NCBI GenBank assembly: GCA_029068165.1
Contig: JAIEDA010000013.1
Location: 152,672 to 204,429, forward strand
Direction: 5' to 3'
Origin: Clostridia bacterium
GTDB lineage: Bacteria > Bacillota > Clostridia > Christensenellales > UBA3700
Length of the DNA: 51,758 nucleotides
Made by a program: the position numbers and the translations under genes. Every line of letters starts with the position of its first letter. The stretch's first letter is position 1. Shown piece after piece: positions 43,018-51,758 of this stretch. Below the pieces are notes generated by a model. It had not been told where the DNA came from. It saw only the letters and a program-made list of their open reading frames with translations, and did not search any database.

Positions 43018-43788
43018 TCAGTCGCGTAAAAAACCCGTCAGCGGGTCGGAAGCCGCAGCGCCTCTCGTAAGTACCCTGCCCAAACCCGCAAGGTACGCTT
43101 TTCTACCCGCTTCGATAGCCAAACGGAAAGCTGAAGCCATAAGCGGTATATCTCCCGCAGTCGCCAAAGCGGTATTCGCCATTATAGCAGCCGCGCCCAT
43201 TTCCATAGCCTCGCAAGCCTGCGACGGTTTGCCTATGCCCGCGTCGACGATTATAGGCAAGTCTATCTCGTCCAAAAGAATTTGTATAAAGTCTTTGGTA
43301 GCCAACCCCCTATTCGACCCTATCGGCGACGCTAGCGGCATAACGCTCGCCGCGCCAGCTTTCTCCAAATCTCTAGCCGCGTTTAAATCGGGATACATAT
43401 ACGGCATAACAACGAAGCCCTCGGAAGCCAGTATTTCAGTAGCTTTTATAGTTTCGGCGTTGTCGGGAAGAAGATACTTCGTGTCGCGCATAATCTCAAT
43501 CTTGACGAAATCGCCGCAGCCGAGCTCTCTCGCAAGCCTTGCGATACGAACGGCTTCTTTAGCGTCGCGCGCGCCCGAAGTGTTGGGAAGAAGAGTTACT
43601 CCTTTTGGAATATAGTCGAGGATATTCTCTTCCTTTTTGGTATTTGCTCTACGCAGCGCGAGCGTAATTATCTCCGCGCCCGCGTCCTTTACGGCGGATT
43701 CAATCAAGTTCAACGAGTATTTGCCCGAACCGAGTATAAATCTCGAGTTGAACTCCCTGCCGCCTATAATAAGTTTGTCGTCTTTCAT
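43018..43788 (-). CDS. thiG: Thiazole synthase ThiG
   Basis: ThiG joins 1-deoxyxylulose 5-phosphate, 2-iminoacetate and ThiS-borne sulfur into the thiazole. The 256-residue length is standard. [15 protein letters not shown] opens the barrel, KIEIMRD carries the Schiff-base lysine, [12 protein letters not shown] and [12 protein letters not shown] are family motifs. The start is ATG 43788 with GAGGTGG just upstream; the 18-residue longer frame begins before that site and is unlike the family. Confidence 0.95.
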   Translation of the reverse strand: MKDDKLIIGGREFNSRFILGSGKYSLNLIESAVKDAGAEIITLALRRANTKKEENILDYIPKGVTLLPNTSGARDAKEAVRIARLARELGCGDFVKIEIMRDTKYLLPDNAETIKATEILASEGFVVMPYMYPDLNAARDLEKAGAASVMPLASPIGSNRGLATKDFIQILLDEIDLPIIVDAGIGKPSQACEAMEMGAAAIMANTALATAGDIPLMASAFRLAIEAGRKAYLAGLGRVLTRGAAASDPLTGFLRD

Positions 43789-43853
43789 ACGCCACCTCAA
43801 CGCTCGCGCTGTACCAAAACCTTTTGATAAGTTTAAACGCAAGCATATTTATG

Positions 43854-44489
43854 CTATTCTTTTCCTGCTATTATTCTTAGTATTGCCGTCGCTTGGTGCG
43901 CCGCGCAAGCCAAAACTCTCGCGCCGTAAAGTCCTAAACCGCTATCGACGTCGCTCGTCAAATCGCCGCATAGGAAAAAGCGCTTGGTTATTCTTTTTGT
44001 CTTTATCTCGTTCGCTGAATCAAGTCCCGCCATACCCGAGCCAGCTACCAAATACTTATTGGGGAAATTCTCCAAAACACCGTCTACTAGCATTGCCTTG
44101 GCTTCGGGTCTATCAAACGCTTCGCAAATAATTTGTTCGTCGGTAAAAAGTTCGGCAATATTCTCTTGAGTAATTCTTACTGTATTGACAACTATCTCTA
44201 CGTAAGGAGCAATCTTTTGCAAATTCTCTTTCAAAGCTTGCGTTTTGTCCATTCCTATTTGGCTTATATTGTATTGTTGCCTATTGAGATTGGAAATCTC
44301 CACCTTATCGAAATCGATCAAATGCAGTTTCCCTACTCCCGCGCGAGCAAGAGCGATGGCTATATTTGAGCCTAAACCGCCAAGTCCGCAAATCGCGACT
44401 TTCGCCTCAACAAACTTTTGCTGTATGTCCTTTCCGTGTTTTTGCTCGAGAGCTGAATAGAACTCTTCTCTTGTCGGAATAACGTTCAT
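43854..44489 (-). CDS. thiF: Sulfur carrier protein adenylyltransferase ThiF (family 2)
   Basis: The 211-residue protein activates the ThiS C-terminus with ATP. The nucleotide motif is CGLGGLGSNIAIALARAGVG (residues about 34-53), followed by LIDFDKVEISNLNRQQY, the E1/MoeB-like ATP-binding segment. Its short length and lack of paired CxxC zinc motifs fit TIGR02354 (thiF family 2), common in Clostridia. It starts 4 bp after the thiS stop and precedes thiG by 65 bp. Confidence 0.92.
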   Translation of the reverse strand: MNVIPTREEFYSALEQKHGKDIQQKFVEAKVAICGLGGLGSNIAIALARAGVGKLHLIDFDKVEISNLNRQQYNISQIGMDKTQALKENLQKIAPYVEIVVNTVRITQENIAELFTDEQIICEAFDRPEAKAMLVDGVLENFPNKYLVAGSGMAGLDSANEIKTKRITKRFFLCGDLTSDVDSGLGLYGARVLACAAHQATAILRIIAGKE

Positions 44490-44493
44490 TCGC

Positions 44494-44688
44494 TCAACCC
44501 CCTCCTACGAAGTTGACTATTTCAATAACGTCGCCGTCAGCCAAAACTACTTCGCCGTACTTTGACTTTGGCACGATTTCCTCGTTTCGCTCTACCGCTA
44601 TAAATTTCAAATTATACTCGGTAGTCGATAGGTATTGAGCTATCGTCTTACCTGCAACGTTTACGCTTTCGCCGTTAATCTTAACCAT
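44494..44688 (-). CDS. thiS: Sulfur carrier protein ThiS
   Basis: The 64-residue ubiquitin-like protein ends in the required Gly-Gly (FVGGG), where sulfur is held as a thiocarboxylate. The start is ATG 44688 with AAGGAG 5-10 nt upstream; the ATG at 44712 would add eight residues ahead of the site. It is the first gene of thiS-thiF-thiG-thiH-tenI. The upstream gap shows no TPP riboswitch (no CUGAGA core). Confidence 0.93.
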   Translation of the reverse strand: MVKINGESVNVAGKTIAQYLSTTEYNLKFIAVERNEEIVPKSKYGEVVLADGDVIEIVNFVGGG

Positions 44689-44754
44689 AACTCTCCTTTT
44701 ATATATAAACAACTATTTATCAATATTTATATTTCGTTCTAACCGATTGATGAC

Positions 44755-44900
44755 GTGATATTTCGACTTTGCTTCATTTCTTTACTCTTCTCTCAATACT
44801 ACGGACTAAGGTTCCTCCAAAAAACTAAACGTCAATTTATTGTTGCGTAGTAAAAATGATGTTTATAATTTCGTAATCCTGAGCGTCGCCGAAAGATCTA
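44755..44900. repeat. Dispersed element between hisIE and thiS
   Basis: GTGATATTTCGACTTTGCTT (from 44755) and CGTAATCCTGAGCGTCGCCG followed by AAAGATC (44872-44898) are oppositely oriented copies of the motif, with about 95 bp between. The right end lies about 10 bp after the hisIE stop. No gene is seen inside. Confidence 0.55.
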
Positions 44901-44908
44901 AACCAACT

Positions 44909-45592
44909 TTACTTATCCTGCTTTATTTTATCTCGGTTGGAAGCTATATTGTCTTGCCCGTACTTAGGGTTTGGAGCTTTACCCTTCCTCGCCATAACCT
45001 CTTGGAACACGTCTTGTACGCTTATTCCGCTCGCCTCGGCAAGTACCAAGCAATGATACAGCAAGTCGGACAGCTCGCCGACGAGTTCTTCTTTCTTGCC
45101 AGCGACTGCCGCGATAACCGTTTCCGTAGCTTCTTCTCCTACTTTCTTGCATATCTTCTCGATTCCCTTGTCGAAGAGGTAGTTGGTATACGACCCCTCT
45201 ACGGGTTTTGCGTGTCTTTCCTTTATTGTGTTTACGTCCTCGAATACGATTTTATAGTCGGGTACGAACTCAAATTCCTTAAGCGTACGATAGAAGCAGC
45301 TTCTATTACCTGTATGACAAGCCGCGCCCTCTTGCTCTATCAACAAAAGTAAGCAGTCGCAGTCGCAATCGTAGAGTATCTTCTTTACCTTTTGCAAGTG
45401 CCCCGACGTTTCGCCTTTTTTCCAAAGGCACTTTCTCGAACGGCTATAATAATGCGCGTAACCGCTTTGCAAAGTCTTGTCTACCGCTTCTTGGTTCATA
45501 TACGCCTGCATAAGCACTTCGCCCGTATATACGTCTTGCGCCACAGCGCAAATAAGTCCGTTATCGTCAAATTTAAATTTCATTTCTTGCAT
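44909..45592 (-). CDS. hisIE: Bifunctional phosphoribosyl-AMP cyclohydrolase / phosphoribosyl-ATP pyrophosphatase
   Basis: The 227-residue fusion carries HisI in residues 1-115 ([18 protein letters not shown], zinc motif in [21 protein letters not shown] with the usual cysteines) and HisE in 120-227 ([35 protein letters not shown]). These are steps 2 and 3 of histidine synthesis. Last gene of the his operon; it follows hisF by 28 bp. The start has GGAG 7-10 nt upstream. Confidence 0.95.
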   Translation of the reverse strand: MQEMKFKFDDNGLICAVAQDVYTGEVLMQAYMNQEAVDKTLQSGYAHYYSRSRKCLWKKGETSGHLQKVKKILYDCDCDCLLLLIEQEGAACHTGNRSCFYRTLKEFEFVPDYKIVFEDVNTIKERHAKPVEGSYTNYLFDKGIEKICKKVGEEATETVIAAVAGKKEELVGELSDLLYHCLVLAEASGISVQDVFQEVMARKGKAPNPKYGQDNIASNRDKIKQDK

Positions 45593-45620
45593 ATTTTTCT
45601 CCGTATATTTTCTTCGTTTT

Positions 45621-46382
45621 CTATTTCCTAACGGGTATTCCCTCTTTGGATAGGTATTCTTTAAGCGACGCTATTTCCAACTCCTTGAAGTGGAAAAGCG
45701 AAGCCGCCAACGCCGCGTCCGCGCCCACGCTGTCCTCAAGTACGTCTTTGAAATGGCTCATATTGCCCGCTCCGCCGCTTGCAATGACGGGTACGCTAAC
45801 CGCTTGACACACTCGCCTAGTCAAATCAAGATCGTAGCCTGCTTTCGTTCCGTCGCAGTCCATAGACGTCAATAAGATTTCGCCCGCGCCCTTTTCCTGA
45901 GCTTTGACCGCCCATTCTATTGCGTCAATGCCCGTATTTATCCTGCCGCCGTTGAGATACACGTCGAAAGAGCCTTTATCGTTGCGTTTTGCGTCGATTG
46001 CCACGACGACGCACTGCCTGCCGAACTTGAGCGCCGCTTCGGTGATGAGATCGGGATTACGTACCGCCGCGGAATTGATACTTATCTTATCCGCGCCGAG
46101 ATTGAGCAAGTTTCTGAAATGCTCGACGGTGGAAATTCCGCCGCCTACAGTCAGCGGTATAAACACCTGTTCCGCCGCCCGAGAGATTACGTCGTACAAC
46201 GTCGCTCTCCCCTCGTGCGTTGCAGTTATGTCCAAAAAGACTATTTCATCGGCGCGCATAGCGTTGTAGGCTTTGGCAACCTCGACGGGATCGCCCGCAT
46301 CTATTAAATTTACGAAATTAACGCCCTTAACTACTCTACCTTTGTTGATGTCCAAACAAGGGACTATTCTTTTGTTTAGCAT
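45621..46382 (-). CDS. hisF: Imidazole glycerol phosphate synthase cyclase subunit HisF
   Basis: HisF uses ammonia from HisH to make imidazole glycerol phosphate and AICAR. The 253-residue TIM barrel starts with [19 protein letters not shown] (catalytic Asp in CLDI) and has the second catalytic Asp in [13 protein letters not shown]. Its start overlaps the hisA stop by 7 bp, with GAGGAG within hisA. Confidence 0.96.
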   Translation of the reverse strand: MLNKRIVPCLDINKGRVVKGVNFVNLIDAGDPVEVAKAYNAMRADEIVFLDITATHEGRATLYDVISRAAEQVFIPLTVGGGISTVEHFRNLLNLGADKISINSAAVRNPDLITEAALKFGRQCVVVAIDAKRNDKGSFDVYLNGGRINTGIDAIEWAVKAQEKGAGEILLTSMDCDGTKAGYDLDLTRRVCQAVSVPVIASGGAGNMSHFKDVLEDSVGADAALAASLFHFKELEIASLKEYLSKEGIPVRK

Positions 46383-47104
46383 TTATCTCCTCGTCTTGAC
46401 AAAGCCAAAGCTTCGGCAAAATTTATTGCTCCGCTGTATAGGGACTTGCCCAAAATAGCTCCGTATATTCCTTTTTCTTTGACTGCATTGATGTCGTCGA
46501 GCGTAGCCATACCGCCGCTTGCGATTACGTTCATTCCGCTCTCATTAGCGAGTTTTGCAGTAGAATCGACGTTGACGCCGCAAAGCGCTCCGTCGCGATT
46601 CACGTCGGTATAGATGACGGTATCCACTCCTCTTTTCTTCATATCCAACGCAACCTCTAAAGGTTTGAGCGTACTCTTTTCCACCCAGCCTTTTATTGCG
46701 ACTAAGCCGTCTTTAGCGTCGATACCGCTGGCTATCTTATTTCCGTATTTTGCGCAGGCAACGTCTATAAGGCTTGGATCAAGCACGCAAGCGCTGCCGA
46801 CGATTACGCGGCTTGCGCCCACTTCTTCAAGATAAAACTTTACCTTGTCCAAATCCTTTATTCCGCCGCCTATTTGCACGGGAATATCTATCTTCTTTAT
46901 AAGTTCTACCAACGTCTTTTTGTTGACGGCGGAATTATCAAACGCGCCGTTCAAATCGACGAGGTGCAAATACTCCGCGCCCGCCTCTTGCCACTTGAGC
47001 GCCATCTCGACAGGCGAACCGTAATCGGTCACTTCGTTGCGTTTGCCGTATAGAAGCCTTACCGCTCTATTATCCAACACGTCAACTGCAGGAAATAAAA
47101 TCAT
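46376..47104 (-). CDS. hisA: Phosphoribosylformimino-5-aminoimidazole carboxamide ribotide isomerase HisA
   Basis: The 242-residue TIM barrel opens the ProFAR aminoaldose to the ketose. Catalytic Asp lies in [14 protein letters not shown] and the second in [14 protein letters not shown]. The start is ATG 47104 with AAAGGTGAG just upstream; a 46-residue longer frame runs back into hisH and is rejected. It sits between hisH (11-bp gap) and hisF (overlap). Confidence 0.95.
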   Translation of the reverse strand: MILFPAVDVLDNRAVRLLYGKRNEVTDYGSPVEMALKWQEAGAEYLHLVDLNGAFDNSAVNKKTLVELIKKIDIPVQIGGGIKDLDKVKFYLEEVGASRVIVGSACVLDPSLIDVACAKYGNKIASGIDAKDGLVAIKGWVEKSTLKPLEVALDMKKRGVDTVIYTDVNRDGALCGVNVDSTAKLANESGMNVIASGGMATLDDINAVKEKGIYGAILGKSLYSGAINFAEALALSRRGDKC

Positions 47105-47115
47105 ATACTCACCTT

Positions 47116-47715
47116 TTAATTTATCTTTGCAAAATTTTTGAGAAGTCGAAGTCCCGTATCTCCGCTTTTTTCGGGGTGAAACTGCACTCCCCAAACGTTG
47201 TCTTTGTTCACTGAAGATACAAACTCGTACCCGTAATCGCATACCGTTTCCACGTCGCCCGCCAAGCAGCCGCTCGCGTGGTAGGAATGTACGAAATAGA
47301 AGTTGAAATCGTCGACGTTCTCAAAAAGTTTGGTAGGCTTTTTGACAATGACGTTATTCCAACCTATGTGAGGAATCTTGAGCGTGGTTTCGAATCTCTT
47401 GACTTCGCCTCTAACCAGTCCCAGTCCGCCAAACTCACCGTCCTCGTAGCTCTTGTCGAAAAGCATTTGCATACCCAAACATATACCCAAAAACGGTTTG
47501 CCTTTGGCTATCTCACTCTTCATCACGTCGACTACTCTATATTCTTCAAGAGCCGTCATTGCGTCTTTGAACGCTCCTACGCCGGGCAAAACGATATGCG
47601 AAGCGTTTTTGAGATCGCAAGCGGCGGATGTAATCTTCGCGTCGCAACCGATATACTCGAAAGCCTTTTGCACGCTTCTCAAGTTGCCCATTCCGTAATC
47701 GACTATAGCAATCAT
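47116..47715 (-). CDS. hisH: Imidazole glycerol phosphate synthase glutaminase subunit HisH
   Basis: HisH releases ammonia from glutamine for HisF. The 199-residue class I glutamine amidotransferase has the nucleophile Cys in FLGICLGMQMLF and the His-Glu pair in QFHPEKSG. It overlaps the hisB stop as ATGA. Length and motifs are standard. Confidence 0.95.
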   Translation of the reverse strand: MIAIVDYGMGNLRSVQKAFEYIGCDAKITSAACDLKNASHIVLPGVGAFKDAMTALEEYRVVDVMKSEIAKGKPFLGICLGMQMLFDKSYEDGEFGGLGLVRGEVKRFETTLKIPHIGWNNVIVKKPTKLFENVDDFNFYFVHSYHASGCLAGDVETVCDYGYEFVSSVNKDNVWGVQFHPEKSGDTGLRLLKNFAKIN

Positions 47716-48293
47716 TCGAGCACGCCCTTTGACGAAGGCAAAGTATTCCCTACTACCTTTACCGCCTCGCTCAAAGCTCTTGCGAAAGCCTTGAAAATCG
47801 CTTCTATTTTGTGGTGCGAATTACTACCGTAATGTAAATTGATATGCAAAGTTATGCCGCCGTAATTTGCAACCGCGCGGAAAAATTCTTCAACGAGTTC
47901 GATATCGAAATCGCCTACTTTACCGCTCATACCCTCGGCGTTGAACACGAGAAAAGGTCTACCGCTGACGTCGATAGTTACGGTCGCCAAACTCTCGTCC
48001 ATAGGAATAGTCGCTTGAGCATATCTCTTAATTCCCACTTTGTCGCCCAAAGCCTTGACGAGAGCCTTGCCCAAGACGATACCGATATCCTCTACCGAAT
48101 GATGTCCGTCCACTCTCGTGTCGCCCGCGCACTTTACGGAAAAATCAAAACCTGAGTGACACGCGAATAGCGTCATCATATGGTCAAAAAACCCTACTCC
48201 GGTATCGACTTCGTACTTACCCTTTCCGTCGAGATTAAGAGCTAGTTCGATTTTGGTTTCTTTGGTATCTCTCACAATTTCAGCTTTTCTCAT
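47712..48293 (-). CDS. hisB: Imidazoleglycerol-phosphate dehydratase
   Basis: The 193-residue protein is the dehydratase alone, without the histidinol phosphatase domain found in E. coli HisB. Metal-binding motifs FFDHMMTLFACHSGFD, DGHHSVEDIGI and NLHYGSNSHHKIEAIFKA are clear. It overlaps hisD at the start (ATGA) and hisH at its end. Confidence 0.96.
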   Translation of the reverse strand: MRKAEIVRDTKETKIELALNLDGKGKYEVDTGVGFFDHMMTLFACHSGFDFSVKCAGDTRVDGHHSVEDIGIVLGKALVKALGDKVGIKRYAQATIPMDESLATVTIDVSGRPFLVFNAEGMSGKVGDFDIELVEEFFRAVANYGGITLHINLHYGSNSHHKIEAIFKAFARALSEAVKVVGNTLPSSKGVLE

Positions 48294-49588
48294 TTTTTCT
48301 CCTTGTCGCCGTATTCGGCTTTTCTAAGTTTTATAGTATTTGCGTGCGCTCCGAAGCCTTCGCTCTCGGCGACGTTTATAATATCGTCCGCGTTGGTAAG
48401 CAAATCTTCCTTTGAATAGTTGATATAACTTATCTTTTTCATAAAAGTATCTACCGATAGCACGGAAGAATATCTCGCGCTTCCGCTAGTGGGCAGGACG
48501 TGCGACGGTCCTGCAAAGTAGTCGCCTAAAGGCTCGGGGGAAAAACCGCCTACGAATATAGCTCCGACGTTGGACAACCTCATCGCGACGTCGTCCGCAT
48601 CATTGGCGCAAACTTCCAAGTGCTCGGGCGCAACCCTATCGGCAATCTCTATAGCTTCGTCGATACTGTCCACTACGATTATAGCTCCGTTTGCGTTCAA
48701 AGACTTGGTTATGATATCCTTTCTCTCTAGCAAAGCCGTTTGCCTATCCAGCTCCTTTTGTACGGCTTGAGCCAACGTTTTGCTCGTCGTCACGAGTATG
48801 CTTGCCGCTTGCTCGTCGTGCTCGGCTTGCGAGAGCAAGTCGCTCGCAACTAGCGTCGGATTGGCGCTTTCGTCGGCAATGACCAATATTTCGCTCGGTC
48901 CCGCGATCATATCTATCGCAACCTGTCCGAAAACCTGCTTTTTAGCCAAAGTAACGAATACGTTGCCCGGTCCCGCAATCAGGTCTACTCTCGGCAACGA
49001 CTTTGTTCCGTACGCCATCGCGGCGATAGCTTGAGCGCCGCCGACCTTGTAAATCTTATCTATTCCGCAAATCTTGCAAGCGACCAAAATCGCAGGATTG
49101 TTGATATTCGGAGTTGTTACTACTACTTCGCCCACTCCCGCCGCAATCGCAGGAAGAGCCGTCATTAGCACGGTGGATGGATAGCTCGCCTTGCCCCCCG
49201 GCACGTAAAGTCCAACTCTTGACAGCGGTCTATATATCCAACCCAAAGTGCTGCTCTTGCCCGATTGGAAAAACTCGTTGGAAAATTTATCGCGTTGACG
49301 AACGTGATAATCTAGCACGCTCTCTTTAGCGCGCTTTAAACTCTCGACCAAGGACTTGTCCACCTTCGAATAAGCTGCTTCTATCTCCTCTTCGCTCACG
49401 AGAATATTATCCGCGTTTATCGTTTGTTTATCAAACTTCAAAGCGTACTCAAACAAAGCCTCGTCGCCTCTTTTTCTCACGTCCTCGACTATGGATTCGA
49501 CTGCTAAGATATACTCGGAGTTGTCGAGCTGCGTCCTGTTGAAAACCCTGCCTAGGTCGTCTTTTTTATAATACAAAATCGGAACCAT
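48290..49588 (-). CDS. hisD: Histidinol dehydrogenase
   Basis: The 432-residue zinc enzyme oxidises histidinol to histidine with two NAD+. Typical motifs include YVPGGKASYPSTVLM, IDMIAGPSEILVIAD, SQAEHDEQA with the metal and catalytic residues, and PEHLEVC. It is third in the operon, 24 bp after hisG. The site AGAGGA precedes the ATG. Confidence 0.96.
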   Translation of the reverse strand: MVPILYYKKDDLGRVFNRTQLDNSEYILAVESIVEDVRKRGDEALFEYALKFDKQTINADNILVSEEEIEAAYSKVDKSLVESLKRAKESVLDYHVRQRDKFSNEFFQSGKSSTLGWIYRPLSRVGLYVPGGKASYPSTVLMTALPAIAAGVGEVVVTTPNINNPAILVACKICGIDKIYKVGGAQAIAAMAYGTKSLPRVDLIAGPGNVFVTLAKKQVFGQVAIDMIAGPSEILVIADESANPTLVASDLLSQAEHDEQAASILVTTSKTLAQAVQKELDRQTALLERKDIITKSLNANGAIIVVDSIDEAIEIADRVAPEHLEVCANDADDVAMRLSNVGAIFVGGFSPEPLGDYFAGPSHVLPTSGSARYSSVLSVDTFMKKISYINYSKEDLLTNADDIINVAESEGFGAHANTIKLRKAEYGDKEKK

Positions 49589-49612
49589 ATTTTTTCCTCT
49601 CTTTCTCTTTTA

Positions 49613-50257
49613 TCAGCCCTTAACCGACTTGAGCGCTTGCTCTATCTTGATTACGAGCGGTTTGATCTCGTCGGCTTTGGTCTTGAAGCTTACCTTGTTG
49701 ACGATAAGTCTTGCCGAGCAGTTTACTATCTCCTCAAGTACGCAAAGGTCGTTTTCTTGCAACGTCTTTCCGCTCTCGACAATGTCGAGAATTATATCGC
49801 TAAGACCTACTATCGGTCCAAGTTCTATCGAGCCGTGCAACGGAATTATCTCTACGTTTTGCCCCCTGTTGTCAAAATACTCTTTTGCCACGTTGGCGTA
49901 TTTCGTAGCAACCTTGAGCGAATTGCGGATACTAGTCACGTCCGTATCCTTATATCCCGCTAAGCAAAGCCTACACTTGGCAAAACCCAAGTCCAAAAGT
50001 TCGTACACGTCCCTGCCTTCTTCGAGCAAAGTATCCTTACCCACTACGCCAATATCGGCAACTCCGTGCTCAACGTAGATAGGCACGTCGCTAGGCTTTA
50101 CGAAGATAAACTCGTATTTTCCGCTCGCGTCGCTAAGCACAAGCTTTCTAGACGGTTCCAATATACACCTGCAATCGATACCGCATTTTTCCAATATATC
50201 CACCGACTTTTCGGCAAGTCGACCTTTTGCCAAAGCAAATTTGATTTTCTCTTGCAT
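49613..50257 (-). CDS. hisG: ATP phosphoribosyltransferase, short form
   Basis: HisG makes phosphoribosyl-ATP, the first step of histidine synthesis. At 214 residues it is the short form, lacking the C-terminal feedback domain, and works in complex with HisZ, which is encoded just before it. FALAKGRLAEKSVDIL opens the protein and DIILDIVESGKTLQENDL is the PRPP loop. The start is ATG 50257 (GAGGAG just upstream, TAATATG with hisZ); the longer frame runs back into hisZ. Confidence 0.95.
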   Translation of the reverse strand: MQEKIKFALAKGRLAEKSVDILEKCGIDCRCILEPSRKLVLSDASGKYEFIFVKPSDVPIYVEHGVADIGVVGKDTLLEEGRDVYELLDLGFAKCRLCLAGYKDTDVTSIRNSLKVATKYANVAKEYFDNRGQNVEIIPLHGSIELGPIVGLSDIILDIVESGKTLQENDLCVLEEIVNCSARLIVNKVSFKTKADEIKPLVIKIEQALKSVKG

Positions 50258-50258
50258 A

Positions 50259-51437
50259 TTACAACTCCTCTTCGCCGTCTTTGCTAACGTATATCGCGCG
50301 ACTTGCTCCCGCCGCCGACTTTGCCTTTTCAAGCTGCTCTTTCGTGGTGGCGAAGCTGAGCGCAGCGTTTATCTTGCTCTTTCGCAGCTTATTGAAATAC
50401 TTTTCCGCATTAGCCATTTGATCGGGTTCATAACCTACCACGACGTCAAACTTCGGCATAGTTTGCAACTTGTTTTGATTGTCAAGCGCCCTTACTAGAT
50501 AATCTATACCTATTGCAAAGCCTACCGCAGGAACGCGCTTGCCGAAAGAATCGCACAGCCTGTCGTATCTTCCGCCCGACAAAACCAATCTTCCGAGATT
50601 TTTGTTGAAGCCTTTCATTACCATTCCTGAGTAATACTTCATTTTGCCAACGCTGCTCAAGTCAAAACATACGTATTTTTCAAAACCGAGTTTCTTAATT
50701 CCCGCATATATAGATTTAAGGTTCTCGACGGCGGCTCTCATTTCTTCATTTAGACACGTCTTTTGCGCCGTGTCTAAAACTTCCTCTCCGCCAAATAGCA
50801 TAGGCAAGCTCGACAGCGTATCCAAAAGGCGCTCGTCCACGTCCTTGGAAAGCTCGTAAAGACGAATACCGTTTTTGGATTCTATTGAACGAATAAGTAC
50901 TTCTCTATCCTCGTCGCATACGTTGTACGCGTCCAAAAGTCCCTTGAAAAATCCTACGTGTCCCAGCTCGATTTGGAAATCGTCAAGACCTACGGCAAGC
51001 AAGCTCTTGATTGCAAGCATAACCAATTCTATGTCCACGCCGTTGCCTTTCGCTCCTATAATCTCCACGTCGGCTTGAGTGTACTCCCTGAGTTTTCCCT
51101 CGTTCGCCAAGGCGCTAAACACCTTTCCTATGTAGTAGAGCTTGCAACAATCTTCGGATAGCTTAGTGCAAACGATACGCGATATCGGCATAGTAATATC
51201 GGGACGAAGAACCAGCAACTCCCCGTCTACGTCAGTCACTTTAAAAAGTTTATTCAGTTCCACCTTTCCCACGCCGCTATCAAAAAGTTCATACCTTTCC
51301 AAAATAGGAGTTTCGATTTCCCTATAGCCGTACTTGTCAAAACAGTCCACGAGTTTTCGCTCGACTACTCTCCTACTGTAGCAATCCAGCGGCAGGTGGT
51401 CTTGTATTCCGCTAGGCAATTTAAATTTCTTAATCAT
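50259..51437 (-). CDS. hisZ: ATP phosphoribosyltransferase regulatory subunit HisZ
   Basis: The 392-residue protein is a histidyl-tRNA synthetase paralogue that forms the hetero-octamer with short HisG and carries the feedback site. HisRS-like motifs are LPSGIQDHLPLDCYSRRVVE, VLRPDITMPISRI and GGRYDRLCDSFGKRVPAVGFAIGID. A short C-terminal domain resembling the HisRS anticodon domain remains. It is first in the operon, with GAGAGGATAT before the ATG. Confidence 0.93.
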   Translation of the reverse strand: MIKKFKLPSGIQDHLPLDCYSRRVVERKLVDCFDKYGYREIETPILERYELFDSGVGKVELNKLFKVTDVDGELLVLRPDITMPISRIVCTKLSEDCCKLYYIGKVFSALANEGKLREYTQADVEIIGAKGNGVDIELVMLAIKSLLAVGLDDFQIELGHVGFFKGLLDAYNVCDEDREVLIRSIESKNGIRLYELSKDVDERLLDTLSSLPMLFGGEEVLDTAQKTCLNEEMRAAVENLKSIYAGIKKLGFEKYVCFDLSSVGKMKYYSGMVMKGFNKNLGRLVLSGGRYDRLCDSFGKRVPAVGFAIGIDYLVRALDNQNKLQTMPKFDVVVGYEPDQMANAEKYFNKLRKSKINAALSFATTKEQLEKAKSAAGASRAIYVSKDGEEEL

Positions 51438-51758
51438 ATATCCTCTCGTACAAATTATAGTAAAATATTACGCATATATTATAATACTATATTTTACCTT
51501 TTGTCTATGGATAAACGATAAAATTTTTCTCTTTTCGTCATTTGAGGCATAAAACTTAAAATTCAATTACTCCTTATATTCCGACGTCGCAATCTTCTCT
51601 TTCCCCGCTTATTCTACAAGAAAAACGCGACTTCGACGATAAAACAAGCTTCGTCAAAAATCAGGAAATTTGCAGCAAATTTGCACCTGAAAATAACACC
51701 TGTTTTCCCCATCATAATTGCCCAAAAAATATCAGTAAAATCTAAAGCAATTTTACTA
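51438..51758. other. Gap before the his operon
   Basis: The 321 bp to the window end holds the his promoter and, from about 51658, a hairpin (TCAGG...AAATTTG CAG CAAATTT...CCTGA). No T-box motif, leader peptide with His codons or open frame with a ribosome site is visible. The region continues past the window. Confidence 0.5.
51478..51507 (-). promoter_or_regulatory. Promoter of the his operon
   Basis: Minus-strand TAGACA (51502-51507), 18-bp spacer, TATAAT (51478-51483). A second TATAAT lies at 51454-51459 without a good -35 box. The predicted leader is about 34 nt. Confidence 0.5.

Noticed and set aside
44689..44908. TPP riboswitch before the thiazole operon
   Set aside because: The gap has no CUGAGA core or ACCUGAU-like 3' element on the minus strand; it holds dispersed repeat arms instead.
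47105..47242. 46-residue N-terminal extension of HisA
   Set aside because: It runs back into hisH, and the internal ATG 47104 has AAAGGTGAG and begins exactly like HisA proteins.
51438..51758. His T-box or leader peptide
   Set aside because: No AGGGUGGNACCGCG-type T-box core and no short frame with His codons and a ribosome site; the likely promoter leaves only about 34 nt of leader.

Overview
The window reads as a low-to-moderate GC Bacillota (Firmicutes) chromosome, most likely an uncultured, gut-associated member of the Clostridia. This is inferred from AAGGAG-type ribosome binding sites on most genes, TTGACA/TATAAT-like promoters, a TM1266-family protein, family-2 ThiF, a clade-2 (eukaryote-like) isoleucyl-tRNA synthetase and a large M60 (mucin-type) peptidase. 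There is no rRNA, CRISPR array, prophage or intact insertion sequence; the first eight bases may be the 3' end of a tRNA. Most genes lie on the minus strand. Several start codons were moved downstream because the longest open frame began upstream of, or inside, its own Shine-Dalgarno sequence.

Layout. 1-5.4 kb: a membrane-anchored GNAT acetyltransferase and a 1454-residue surface M60 peptidase with a long Lys/Ala-rich cytoplasmic tail. 5.6-9.7 kb: mscS-type channel, then polA-coaE. 9.9-18.2 kb: a Na+/phosphate cotransporter, facing the operon corC-ileS-rRNA methyltransferase-RluA-type pseudouridine synthase. 18.4-20.6 kb: a DUF3343 gene divergent from an EGA-type cysteine desulfurase, followed by two small unknown genes. 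20.7-23.7 kb: a TM1266-like ACT protein with a complete NitT/TauT-type ABC importer, behind a strong promoter and a structured leader that ends in a terminator. 24.1-30 kb: a degenerate ABC ATPase with an S41 peptidase, a HAD phosphatase, pgi and a TIM-barrel sugar isomerase. 30.2-33 kb: an MMPL/RND exporter.

33.1-51.4 kb is a biosynthetic block, all on the minus strand: ilvB-ilvC-ilvD-ilvA-ridA-flavoprotein (branched-chain amino acids; no ilvN or leu genes here), an HMGL-like aldolase, thiS-thiF-thiG-thiH-tenI (thiazole half of thiamine), and hisZ-hisG-hisD-hisB-hisH-hisA-hisF-hisIE (histidine; hisC and histidinol phosphatase lie elsewhere). No T-box or TPP riboswitch is visible ahead of these operons.

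Most unusual features: the leader RNA of the TM1266/ABC operon; three promoters whose -10 boxes sit 6-9 nt from the start codon, suggesting leaderless mRNAs; the degenerate ABC ATPase paired with a membrane S41 peptidase; the histone-H1-like tail on the M60 peptidase; and a family of short intergenic elements built from oppositely oriented copies of a motif resembling CTGAGCGAAGTCGAAATCTC.
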